Shown here one piece after another: positions 8,057 through 16,694 of a stretch of DNA of 64,000 bases (position 1 is its first letter; every line of letters begins with the position of its first letter). The notes under the pieces are model-generated. The model saw only the letters and a list, made by a program, of their open reading frames with translations, was not told where the DNA came from and ran no database searches. The position numbers and the translations under genes are program-made. This DNA is from Candidatus Krumholzibacteriia bacterium (lineage in GTDB: Bacteria; Krumholzibacteriota; Krumholzibacteriia; LZORAL124-64-63), in the NCBI GenBank assembly GCA_016744705.1, contig JADGDU010000003.1:62001-126000 (forward strand), written 5' to 3'.

Positions 8057-8671
8057 ATGAAGAGAGCGGGCATGTCGTCAAAAATGAATTCCACAGTCAT
8101 CATTGGATTAATCTTAGCCACCGCCACCTTGCCGGCTATGGGAGAAAACACGATGAATTCTGATACCAATATCCTGAATTTCTCCCAGGACCACCCGCAT
8201 CAATGGTACGCGGTTAACGATGGTGTTATGGGAGGTCTATCGAGCAGCGCCATGAAAGTGACCGGCAATGGAACTGGCGAATTCTCTGGCATTCTGTCCC
8301 TGGAGAACAATGGAGGCTTTGCCTCGGTGCGCACCGCTCTGCCCTTTGTCAATTTCTCAAGCTTTTCCGGTGTTGAGTTTCAAGTCAAGGGGGATGACCG
8401 CCAATACCAATTGCGTTTCCGGACCGACAACCGCTTTGACGGTGTGTCTTACCGGGCCGCCTTCACTGCTCCGGCCGGTCAATGGACAACTGTGCATCTG
8501 GCATTTGAGGACTTCGAACCCGTCTTTCGGGGACGGATCCAGAATAACTACCCTCCCCTAGACACCGAAGCTTTGCAGCAACTCATCTTCATGTTGGCCG
8601 ACAAAAACCCAGGGCCATTCAAACTGGAAATATGCAGCTTTATGGTGGTGAAAAATAAGTCGGCCAGATAA
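8057..8671 (+). CDS. CIA30-domain (complex I intermediate-associated protein 30-like) exported protein
   Basis: This 204-residue protein has an N-terminal hydrophobic segment (MNSTVIIGLILATATLPAMG) that looks like a signal peptide, then a CIA30 beta-sandwich: the family signature WYAVNDGVMGGLSSS, then FASVRTALP, and the paired strands YQLRFRTDNRFDGVSYRAAF and FRGRIQNNYPPLD. CIA30 was named from a mitochondrial complex I assembly factor; bacterial members are mostly uncharacterised and often occur near photolyase or carotenoid genes. It lies about 120 bases after the fasciclin remnant with a hairpin between them, so it may share the promoter at 7523. Domain assignment is confident; role in a light or oxidative response is inferred from location. 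Confidence 0.85.
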   Translation: MKRAGMSSKMNSTVIIGLILATATLPAMGENTMNSDTNILNFSQDHPHQWYAVNDGVMGGLSSSAMKVTGNGTGEFSGILSLENNGGFASVRTALPFVNFSSFSGVEFQVKGDDRQYQLRFRTDNRFDGVSYRAAFTAPAGQWTTVHLAFEDFEPVFRGRIQNNYPPLDTEALQQLIFMLADKNPGPFKLEICSFMVVKNKSAR

Positions 8672-8717
8672 ACTGAGAAGGCATGCTCATCCTGATTAGC
8701 AAAGGAATTTTTTGGCC

Positions 8718-11003
8718 ATGAAGTTGCAGATTGACAAAAGACCCAGCCGGCCTTGGCAGATATTGGCGTGCTTGATGCTATTGGTCCTCAGTTGCCCCAC
8801 GCCCTCTTTTGCCGCCAAGGTCGGGGGGCTCATTGCTGCCAGTGATACCGGGTTGGCCATTGTTGGCGCCCGTGTCACTCTGCTTGCTCAGGATGAGCCT
8901 GCGGCTACAGCCTATGAGCCGAAAATGGATGGCCGTGGCGGCTTTCAATTTGAAGACCTGCCTGGCGGTTTGTTTCAATTAGCCATTGGTGCCAGCGGCT
9001 ATGCCACCCAAAAAATGGAACTCAGCCTGATCGCAACGGACAGCCTTTTCCTTGAGATCAACCTTAGTTTCGATGGCGTGATCATGGAAGGAATGGTGGT
9101 CATGGGCCAATCCACCGATATCGAACAAGATTTGCAAACCGGCTACACAAGTTTGGACCAACAAACCCTAGCTGAAATCCCGAGCATCATTGAAGACGAT
9201 CCCTTGCGCGCCTTGCAGCTTCTGCCTGGAGTTCAATCGGCGTCTGACGTTTCCAGCGGCCTTTACATCCGTGGCGGCGGGCCAGATCAGAATTTAATCA
9301 TGATGGAAGGGGTCACCATCTACAACCCCACTCATGCCTTCGGCTTTTTCTCCACGTTTAACAACGATGCAGTGAACAGTATCTCCCTCTTCAAAGGGGC
9401 CTACCCAGCATCCTATGGAGGTCGGCTGGGTGGTCTCATCGATGTGGATCTGAAACACGAAACAAAACCCAAAACCAGCGGTAAGGTGGGCCTCAGTTTT
9501 ATATCAGGACGAATTTTCCTGGAAGGCCGCGCGGGCCAAGATCACTGGTGGGTCGGGGGCCGCCGCAGCTTCCTCGAACCCATGCTCAAGGCCCTCAGCA
9601 CCCCAGAAGACCCCATCCCCCAATGGTATTTTTATGACACCAATTTTGGCTACACCTCCTACCGAGGCGGAGGGATGACCCGGCTTCTTTTTTACAAGGG
9701 CCGGGACAATGTGGAAGTGGACCTGGACACCGACACCCAAATCAATCTGGGCTGGGGAAACACGGCAGGATCTCTCAGTCACGAGCGTTATTTAACCGAC
9801 TATTTGGAAGGCAAAATCACCCTCTCTCATAGCCGGTATAACAGCGAAACAAACGCAGAGATTCTTTCCACTGCGTATCAAGTGACCAACTCCCTCAAAG
9901 ACACCAGCCTCAAGGGCCAGTTGGATTGGCAAGCGGGAGACAATCATCGTTTGATCAGTGGTCTTGGCTATTCTTGGTATGAATTTCAGTACCTGGAAAA
10001 CTTCAATCAAAATAACTCTCTGGATTACGGCAACAGGGCGGGAGAACTGGCCGCATTTTTAGAAGACAATTGGTTCCCTGATGATCAGACCACCGTGCGC
10101 ACTGGCCTCCGTTACAGCTATCTCTCCAATGGGAGTCGACAATTTGTGGAACCCCGCTTCTCTGCCAGCCGCCAGGTCAAACCCGACTTGCGGTTGAAAG
10201 TGGGCGGTGGCCTCTACAACCAGTATCTGCAATTGATTGCCACAGAGGGCTTTTCCTCTGGGGATTATTATGTGCCCATCGATGAATCGGCCGACCTGGG
10301 ACGCAGCTGGCAAGTGGTGCTCGGTGCAGACTGGCAAACGACCCAAAATACAAAGATCAGTATCGAGGCCTATAACACCGGATTGAAAAACCTGGTGGTC
10401 CTGGACAACAACGTCCCCGCGGACCAATCCAGCCTCCAGACCGATGACCTCTTCGTCACCGGAGGAAAAGGTTACGCCCGGGGTGTGGAAGTATTTCTGC
10501 GCCACCAGCGGGAAAATTGGTCTGGCTGGCTTGGCTATACACTCGGCTGGACCCAGCGCACCTTTGATGAGATCAATGGCGGCAACAGTTTTGCCCCCAA
10601 ATACGACCGCCGGCACGACTTGAACCTCATGCTGACCCGTCAAGCCGGATCCTGGCGTCTGGCGGCAGTACTGCGTTATGCCTCGGGGCAGGCCTTTACC
10701 CCGGCTGCGGCACGGTACCAGCTTCAGGATCCATCCACCAATGGCATAGATGATACGGGTCAGATTCTGTCCGGCTCTCGTAACAGTGGCCGGTTATTAC
10801 CCTATCACCGGATGGATCTGAGTGCCCGCCGCCCCATCCGGTTGTTCGGCCTCAAAGGCGAATTTGTCGCTGAAATTTTCAACGTCTACAACCGCCGCAA
10901 CGAGTGGTTTGTGCAATACGATACCGAAGAAGACCTAACCGAAGCCACCGTCGTCAAAATGTTACCTCTGATTCCCAGCCTGGGAGTGAATATTGAATTC
11001 TAG
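8718..11003 (+). CDS. TonB-dependent outer-membrane receptor with carboxypeptidase-like N-domain
   Basis: The 761-residue protein starts at the ATG at 8718 with AAAGGA upstream. A signal peptide ends near SFAA (residue 33). Residues 35-115 form a carboxypeptidase regulatory-like beta-sandwich (GGLIAASDTGLAIVGARVTL), and residues 130-240 a TonB plug (DDPLRALQLLPGVQSASDVS, LYIRGGGPDQNLIMMEGVT). The rest is a 22-strand-type barrel ending in alternating aromatics (IPSLGVNIEF). It is shorter than SusC proteins and closer to the receptors paired with DUF4249 lipoproteins. The DUF4249 gene overlaps its 3' end by 11 bases. Substrate is unknown; siderophores, cobalamin or peptides are all possible. 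Confidence 0.92.
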   Translation: MKLQIDKRPSRPWQILACLMLLVLSCPTPSFAAKVGGLIAASDTGLAIVGARVTLLAQDEPAATAYEPKMDGRGGFQFEDLPGGLFQLAIGASGYATQKMELSLIATDSLFLEINLSFDGVIMEGMVVMGQSTDIEQDLQTGYTSLDQQTLAEIPSIIEDDPLRALQLLPGVQSASDVSSGLYIRGGGPDQNLIMMEGVTIYNPTHAFGFFSTFNNDAVNSISLFKGAYPASYGGRLGGLIDVDLKHETKPKTSGKVGLSFISGRIFLEGRAGQDHWWVGGRRSFLEPMLKALSTPEDPIPQWYFYDTNFGYTSYRGGGMTRLLFYKGRDNVEVDLDTDTQINLGWGNTAGSLSHERYLTDYLEGKITLSHSRYNSETNAEILSTAYQVTNSLKDTSLKGQLDWQAGDNHRLISGLGYSWYEFQYLENFNQNNSLDYGNRAGELAAFLEDNWFPDDQTTVRTGLRYSYLSNGSRQFVEPRFSASRQVKPDLRLKVGGGLYNQYLQLIATEGFSSGDYYVPIDESADLGRSWQVVLGADWQTTQNTKISIEAYNTGLKNLVVLDNNVPADQSSLQTDDLFVTGGKGYARGVEVFLRHQRENWSGWLGYTLGWTQRTFDEINGGNSFAPKYDRRHDLNLMLTRQAGSWRLAAVLRYASGQAFTPAAARYQLQDPSTNGIDDTGQILSGSRNSGRLLPYHRMDLSARRPIRLFGLKGEFVAEIFNVYNRRNEWFVQYDTEEDLTEATVVKMLPLIPSLGVNIEF

Positions 11004-11973
11004 AAACATCATTCCATACCTTGGTCTTCTGATCATGACTCTCTTTGGGACTGGTTGCTCGACCGATCGAGACCCAGCCACTCTGTTTGCCCCTGACGCA
11101 GTGGGAGTGCTGGTCATTGATGCGACCATGATTGTGGGTGATTCCTTCCCCAAGGTGCGCCTGACCAGAACCCTGGCCCCGAATGTCCCCTACACCTTGG
11201 CAGATGCCCACGAATATGGTGCTGACATGGAGATATCCTGGTCCGGCGGAGTCGTTAGATATCAAGAATCTTTGGCCCAATATGAGGATGAGTTTGTAGC
11301 TTTCTACAGTCCCATGCCTGGCACCACAGGCCTGGTTAGGCAGGGCACTCAATATGATATCACCGTAACCACAACCAACGGCCAGGCCCTGCGGGCAACC
11401 ACCCTCACACCCACAAACTTTTCCGTGGAAGATTGGGTTCTGTTGTCCAGTGATGGAAGCACCGTAGTGAGAGAATTGCGCACCTTCGCCGAGCTGGGCG
11501 ATGGGGCCTACACCCACCCCGACAACCAACTGATTTATGCCGAAGGATTGGTTGATGGCCGGCTCGCCCAACCTGCAGAACATTATGGCGCCTATGGTTT
11601 TCAAGTGGCTTTGTTCAGCCTGGATCCCGAGGCCGGCTATGTCATTGACCCTCCATTTTTCGAGCCGGAAGATTTTCTTGACCTACCCCGGGAGGGCTCC
11701 TCGCCCATTCTCAGCGGTGTGGATGAATCCCTGCGCCTGCCATGGTTCAGCGTATTCTTTGATGGACGTCATCTCTTCAAAGCCTTTGCAGTGGACCGCA
11801 ACTGGTACGACCTTGAGCGCACCATTCCCCAGGGCGGGGGCAGTTTTGTTTTTGGAGGCAATGTTGGAGAAGGGGTGGATCCTCCTCTGTTTCACGTGGA
11901 AGGTGGCATTGGATTGTTCGGGTCCGCGGCCGTGGATTCTTTGGGGGTTTCTATCGTCCCCCTTCAGCCATGA
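10993..11973 (+). CDS. DUF4249-family outer-membrane lipoprotein
   Basis: The 326-residue protein starts at TTG 10993, inside the end of the receptor gene, with GGGAG upstream, which suggests translational coupling. The signal peptide ends in a lipobox (LFGTGC, Cys at residue 22). The mature part begins with a domain opening GVLVIDATMIVGDSFPKVRLTRTL and later TTTNGQALRATTLTP, the layout of DUF4249. These lipoproteins are routinely encoded next to TonB receptors with a carboxypeptidase-like domain and are thought to act as their surface partner, much as SusD does for SusC. No other function is visible. Confidence 0.88.
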   Translation: MNSRNIIPYLGLLIMTLFGTGCSTDRDPATLFAPDAVGVLVIDATMIVGDSFPKVRLTRTLAPNVPYTLADAHEYGADMEISWSGGVVRYQESLAQYEDEFVAFYSPMPGTTGLVRQGTQYDITVTTTNGQALRATTLTPTNFSVEDWVLLSSDGSTVVRELRTFAELGDGAYTHPDNQLIYAEGLVDGRLAQPAEHYGAYGFQVALFSLDPEAGYVIDPPFFEPEDFLDLPREGSSPILSGVDESLRLPWFSVFFDGRHLFKAFAVDRNWYDLERTIPQGGGSFVFGGNVGEGVDPPLFHVEGGIGLFGSAAVDSLGVSIVPLQP

Positions 11974-11983
11974 GAGCCCTTGA

Positions 11984-13417
11984 TCACCCCCGCATTTGCC
12001 CGTAAGAATCTAGAGCTCGCTGCCGGGCCCAGGCATGGTCCACAACCGGGAACGGATAATCTCTACCCAGCTTAACTCCCAGGTGCTCCAGGACCGCCTC
12101 TGAAGCAGTCCACGGTTCCTGGATAAGTTTATCAGGCAGGCCGGCCAACTCGGGCACCCAGCGCCGGATATAATTACCCCGAGGATCCCAGCGTTTGCCT
12201 TGGGTTATGGGGTTGAAAATCCGGAAAAAAGGCGCCGCATCGGCACCACAACCTGCTGCCCATTGCCAGCCAAAGGTATTGTTGGCCAAACTGGCATCCA
12301 CCAGGGTGTCCCAGAACCAACTGGCTCCATCCTGCCATGGCAAGAGCAGATGCTTGACCAGAAAGGAAGCCACCACCATGCGCACTCTATTGTGCATCCA
12401 CCCAGAGTGCCAAAGTTGGCGCATCCCCGCGTCCACCAAGGGGAAACCCGTTTGACCTTTTTGCCAAGAGGCCAGCAATGCAGGATCACCGTCCCAGGGA
12501 AAAGAGGAAAATTGGCTACGCAGGGGCTCCGCTTGTGTGTGGGGGAAATGGTGCAATAAGTGATGGGAAAATTCTCGCCAAACCAACTGGCGCAGGAAAC
12601 CTTCGGACCCTTCTATATTTTGGGCGTCATGCCACAGTTGGCGGGAACTGATTTCTCCCCAATGTAGGTACGGTGAGAGGCGAGACGTTCCATGGCGGGA
12701 AGGAATATCACGTTGGGTTCCGTAGGCCAGCATGGGGCCGGCACGAAAGACATCCCATAAGGCCCGGGCTTCCCCTTCTCCTGGTTTCCAGCTTTCCTGC
12801 AATCCGGAATCCCAACCAATTTTAGGCAACAAATTCCAACTGGCTAAATCCTGGCTTGCGGGGATGGCACTGGGCACCACAAATCTCGTTGGGACAGGCA
12901 AGGGAGAATCCAAGACCTGAGTCTGAAGAAACTTTTTCCAGTATGGCGTAAAGACCTTATAAGGACCGCCTTGCCCGGTGGCCAAATCAGTGGGATGGGC
13001 CAATAGGTTGGCCAGGTGCTCCACCACTGTGAGCCCAGCTTTTTCCAGAGTGCCCTTTACAACCAAATCCTGGGCAACTTCCCTGGGTTCATGCCTGGCA
13101 TTCCAATGAATACAGCAGGCCCCAGATTCCCGTGCCAGACGGGACAACACCTGGGCAGGGTCTCCGCGGTCCAGCACAAGTGGCAGCCCTCTCTTTTTCA
13201 AACTGGCTGCCAGTGAGGCTAAAGAGTGATGCAGCCACCAGCGACTGGCTCCGCCCCACCTCCGTTGACCATCACCTGATTCAAGGATGAACACAGGCAA
13301 CACAGGCTGCCCCATGGCTGCCGCAGCCGTCAGGGCAGAATTGTCAGCCAAACGCAAATCTTGCCGGAACCAGATCAGGACGGGAGCTTTTGTTGGCAAT
13401 AAATGGTCCGTAATCAA
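11984..13417 (-). CDS. phrB: Deoxyribodipyrimidine photolyase, class I
   Basis: This 477-residue flavoprotein repairs cyclobutane pyrimidine dimers with blue light. The N-terminal antenna domain begins LIWFRQDLRLADNSAL. The FAD domain shows the usual blocks: RHGTSRLSPYLHWGEIS, LVWREFSHHLLHHFP, FPLVDAGMRQLWHSGWMHNRVRM, and the long motif with DTLVDASLANNTFGWQW followed by GADAAPFFRIFNP. Trp residues in these blocks match the electron-transfer chain. The gene converges with the DUF4249 gene and lies 39 bases downstream of the beta-helix gene on the same strand. Its presence 4.5 kb from a CarH/LitR-type photoreceptor fits the common link between that regulator and photolyase. No TTGTAYA operator was seen at its own 5' end. 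Confidence 0.97.
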   Translation of the reverse strand: MITDHLLPTKAPVLIWFRQDLRLADNSALTAAAAMGQPVLPVFILESGDGQRRWGGASRWWLHHSLASLAASLKKRGLPLVLDRGDPAQVLSRLARESGACCIHWNARHEPREVAQDLVVKGTLEKAGLTVVEHLANLLAHPTDLATGQGGPYKVFTPYWKKFLQTQVLDSPLPVPTRFVVPSAIPASQDLASWNLLPKIGWDSGLQESWKPGEGEARALWDVFRAGPMLAYGTQRDIPSRHGTSRLSPYLHWGEISSRQLWHDAQNIEGSEGFLRQLVWREFSHHLLHHFPHTQAEPLRSQFSSFPWDGDPALLASWQKGQTGFPLVDAGMRQLWHSGWMHNRVRMVVASFLVKHLLLPWQDGASWFWDTLVDASLANNTFGWQWAAGCGADAAPFFRIFNPITQGKRWDPRGNYIRRWVPELAGLPDKLIQEPWTASEAVLEHLGVKLGRDYPFPVVDHAWARQRALDSYGQMRG

Positions 13418-13456
13418 GACTAGTGCTCCTCGCCCGTGATGTTCATTGAATTTTCT

Positions 13457-14653
13457 TTATCGGTACATAGCCTTGAGAGAACCAAAATTGGTCTGCTCAG
13501 TGCTGACTGGACCGGAGCACGAGCATTCTGCACAACCCAGGCCATAAGCTCCCACCAACTGATCGCATCCCCAGGGGTGATGACCCGGCAGGCAAAAGCT
13601 GTCTTCACAGAGAGTGAACTCATCGGTTTCGGGGGAACAGAAGCAGGGATTGGCTGAGAAATTGCCATCCTGGTCTACCTGCGAGGCAAATGTACCGATC
13701 CAGTCTCCCCCTGCATTGCCATACAAATCGCTACAGGACAGTTGCACTGGTATGCCAGCCGGCGCCCAGATGGCTTCCCCTACGGGACAATCGGCGATGA
13801 TCGTATCCACCAGGATCACAGGGGAGCCGTAGTTTGGCAGAGCATAAATGGCCCCACCCACCGGCGCGCTATTCCCACTGTAAGTGCAGTTGGCAGAATA
13901 TTCGTCATTGTAGCCATTGCCCCAAATAGCGCCCCCTTCATCGGCACTGTTGCGGGCAAAAAGGCACCCTGTCTTGTTGGTGGAGTTGCCCCAGATTGCT
14001 CCGCCGCGTCCTCCGGTGTTGTCCAGAAACTGACAGTCAAAAAATTCTGCTGTGGAGAAGTGATTGACTCCCACGGCCCCACCAAAATAGGCACTGTTAT
14101 TCCGGAACTCGCATCCTTCGAAAGTCGCGTCGCAATGACCGTCTACATAAACCGCGCCGCCCCCATGATTCCATTCTATGCCTGCATGATTGTTCTCGAA
14201 AACACAGTTGCGCACTATGGGTGAAGCGAAATTTCCGATCAATAAAGCCCCCGCACTGGTGATTCCATTTTGATAACCAAAACCGTTGATGATGGTCAGA
14301 CCTTCGATGAGGGTTCCGGAGCACCCGGCGCCAAGCACGAGGAGCCCCCGGCGTGGATCATTGCTATTGGCATTGCAATCAATAAAGACTTGGCCAGGCA
14401 GGCCCGATTGGGAACGCAACGTGATCATGAGATCTGTGATATTGACGTCGGTGTTTCCGGGCCCGGTGTAGGTTCCGGGCGCCAACTCAATCACATCACC
14501 CTGAGTAGAAGCCAGCACCGCATCCTGGATGGTGGGAAAATCTCCGCTGCCGTCTGCATGGACCGTCAAGGTGGCTGCAAAAGCTGCTGGAGCCATGGAT
14601 ATTGAAACGAGACCAAACAGAGTTAAAGCTGCCATTGTGCGGAAAAAAGGCAT
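13457..14653 (-). CDS. Secreted right-handed beta-helix protein with SLKAxYR C-terminal tail
   Basis: This is a 398-residue exported protein; AGGAGG lies ahead of the ATG at 14653 and the signal peptide ends near AAFA (residue 27). The mature part opens with the pectate-lyase-like phrase HADGSGDFPTIQDAV and continues through repeated turns of a parallel beta-helix (CVFENNHAGI, CEFRNNSAYFGGAVG, CQFLDNTGGRGGAIWG, CLFARNSADEGGAIWG), resembling chlamydial polymorphic membrane protein repeats. No catalytic residues of pectate lyases are evident. After a cysteine-rich segment (CFCSPETDEFTLCEDSFC) the protein ends in FGSLKAMYR, a tail shared with the unrelated secreted protein at 57648-58259. It is probably a surface or secreted protein of unknown ligand. 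Confidence 0.85.
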   Translation of the reverse strand: MPFFRTMAALTLFGLVSISMAPAAFAATLTVHADGSGDFPTIQDAVLASTQGDVIELAPGTYTGPGNTDVNITDLMITLRSQSGLPGQVFIDCNANSNDPRRGLLVLGAGCSGTLIEGLTIINGFGYQNGITSAGALLIGNFASPIVRNCVFENNHAGIEWNHGGGAVYVDGHCDATFEGCEFRNNSAYFGGAVGVNHFSTAEFFDCQFLDNTGGRGGAIWGNSTNKTGCLFARNSADEGGAIWGNGYNDEYSANCTYSGNSAPVGGAIYALPNYGSPVILVDTIIADCPVGEAIWAPAGIPVQLSCSDLYGNAGGDWIGTFASQVDQDGNFSANPCFCSPETDEFTLCEDSFCLPGHHPWGCDQLVGAYGLGCAECSCSGPVSTEQTNFGSLKAMYR

Positions 14654-14823
14654 CGATCATCCTCCTGTATCACCATGAAAACGGCCTGAATTAACGCCAA
14701 TGATACCACAACTCAGAGGTACCATGGCCAGTTACTTGCTGCCCCAGGAAACCTCTAACCATCGGAGCCCCTAGCCTGCGAACCAGAAGAATCATTTGGA
14801 CGACCTCCGCCCCAACTCTCAAA

Positions 14824-16590
14824 ATGCTTAAACACCAGGGCTTCCACGTTCTGGAATTTCACCGTATCCAGACCCAGGCCAGGTCCTGCCGGATCACCGG
14901 AACAGCCCGATCCTCCCTGGCTAACCCTGCCGAAAAAATCCTCAAACTGTTTTCCCGTCATGAGAAAATAGCCTTGCTGGGGGTGCAATGCTACAACAAC
15001 GAAGACCTGATGACCCTCTATGGTTATCTGATGGAACCGGCCTTTCGCCATGGTTGCACATTGCTGATCTCAACCGACTTTACCTTGGAGAAGAAGGCTC
15101 AAAAAATTACGGACCTCGATCCTCACTGGCGCTATCAATGGACGGTTGAACGAATAAAATATTTGCTGGATCAAGGCTCTTCTCCCCGTCGCATTCCCGT
15201 TCCTGTTTCTGTCAGCTGGTGGCGACATTTTGGGAACAAACTGTCACGACCAAGGAACGCTGCCCCTACCCAACCGGAAACCGCACGTATGGATCCCCAG
15301 CAAAAGGCAGCAGTCCAGGCCGGCGATGGCGTGGTCCAGGTCATCGCTCCGGCGGGCAGCGGAAAAACCACCGTCCTTATTCAAAGAGTCAGGGAATTGC
15401 TCCGGCGTGGCACACCGGCCAGGAAAATTCTTTGCATGTCATTCAACCGAGACGCCACAGTGGAAATTCGGCAACGGCTTATGAAAGCTGGAGTCGAAGG
15501 TGTTGTGGTGCGCAGTTTTCACGGCATGGGATTGGCCATCCTCAAAACCGAAAATCGCCTGCGCCAAAATATAGGTGGATTGGGTGAGATACAGTTGGAC
15601 CAAATCATCAACCAGGTCATAAGCGATCACAGCACTTCTTCCGGACCACCGATCTCCGCCACCGAAGCCCGCAACATCATCAGCAACTACAAACTCTCGG
15701 CCATGATTTCCTCCTCGGAAGCCCTGAAGCAAGCTTCGGATCCCGGCCAACAACTCGCAGCTGAACTTTTCCACAGATACGAGCAGAAACTCCGCAGGCT
15801 CAACTTGCTGGATTTTGACGACCTCGTGGCCAACAGTGTTTCCCTACTCCAAAGCAACCGGGAGGTGCGCCATCGCTGGCAAAACCAATTCCACCGGTTG
15901 CTGGTGGATGAATACCAGGACATCGAGCCTTCACAGGCTTTGCTGGTAGGCATTTTGGCAGCTCCACAAGACTCCCTATTCTGCGTCGGCGACGAAGACC
16001 AGTGCATCTATGCCTGGCGCAGAGCCACGGTGCAAAGGATCATCGAACTGGATCAGGTCTATCCCGGGTTGGAGCGCCATGCCCTGACCCGAAATTACCG
16101 TTGCGGAAAATGCATCACCAACGCCTCTCGAAAATTGATCAGGCATAACAAGGTGCGGTTCAACAAGCCACTGTTGGCGGGGGCCAAAATAAAAGGAAAG
16201 ATCGTGGTGGCTTCCTTTGCCACACGGGCAGCCGGGGCAGCTACGGCAGCCCGCCTGATCCACGAAGCCGACCCCCAGAAAATTGTTTTGCTGGCGCGGA
16301 CCTCCCGGCTTCTGGAAGAGGTCAAGAGTGCCAGCGCTCGACTCTTTACCTCCGAATCCCCCGTGGAACTGGCCACCATCCACGCCGCCAAAGGTCGTGA
16401 ATGGGACAGGGTCATTATCTACGGCGCCGATGAAGGTCAAACACCCCACGGCAAGGGCCAGGATGAAGATAGCATTGAGGATGAACGCAGACTGTTCTAT
16501 GTGGCCATGACCCGGGCTAAGTGGCGGCTGGAGATAATCTGCACCAAAGGACGTGAAAGTCGCTTTTTGAGGGAGGCTGGATTGCGCTGA
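14824..16590 (+). CDS. Compact UvrD/PcrA-like SF1 helicase with unusual N-terminal domain
   Basis: The frame from 14824 gives 588 residues. About 150 N-terminal residues (including HEKIALLGVQCYNNEDLMTLYGYL) precede the helicase core and match no domain I know. The core has all SF1A motifs: Walker A APAGSGKTT (about 174-182), SFNRDATVEIRQRL, RSFHGMGLAIL, DEYQDIEPSQ, GDEDQCIYAWRRA, LTRNYRCG, TIHAAKGREWDRVIIYG and LFYVAMTRA. At under 440 residues it is short for UvrD/PcrA because the 1B and 2B insertions are reduced. The start is uncertain. ATG 14824 has no ribosome site, while an out-of-frame ATG at 14724 has AGAGG seven bases upstream and runs only 16 codons, and this frame is open back to 14704. 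A frameshift near 14770 is possible. A role in DNA repair or transcription-coupled processing is inferred. Confidence 0.85.
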   Translation: MLKHQGFHVLEFHRIQTQARSCRITGTARSSLANPAEKILKLFSRHEKIALLGVQCYNNEDLMTLYGYLMEPAFRHGCTLLISTDFTLEKKAQKITDLDPHWRYQWTVERIKYLLDQGSSPRRIPVPVSVSWWRHFGNKLSRPRNAAPTQPETARMDPQQKAAVQAGDGVVQVIAPAGSGKTTVLIQRVRELLRRGTPARKILCMSFNRDATVEIRQRLMKAGVEGVVVRSFHGMGLAILKTENRLRQNIGGLGEIQLDQIINQVISDHSTSSGPPISATEARNIISNYKLSAMISSSEALKQASDPGQQLAAELFHRYEQKLRRLNLLDFDDLVANSVSLLQSNREVRHRWQNQFHRLLVDEYQDIEPSQALLVGILAAPQDSLFCVGDEDQCIYAWRRATVQRIIELDQVYPGLERHALTRNYRCGKCITNASRKLIRHNKVRFNKPLLAGAKIKGKIVVASFATRAAGAATAARLIHEADPQKIVLLARTSRLLEEVKSASARLFTSESPVELATIHAAKGREWDRVIIYGADEGQTPHGKGQDEDSIEDERRLFYVAMTRAKWRLEIICTKGRESRFLREAGLR

Positions 16591-16694
16591 GATTCCAACC
16601 AAAAACTGACAAACAGTGGACGAAGCCCCATTATTGTCCAATAATCTCATGATTCCTTTACTGAGAGTTTGCTTTCACTCTTTCGGAGGCCCCT

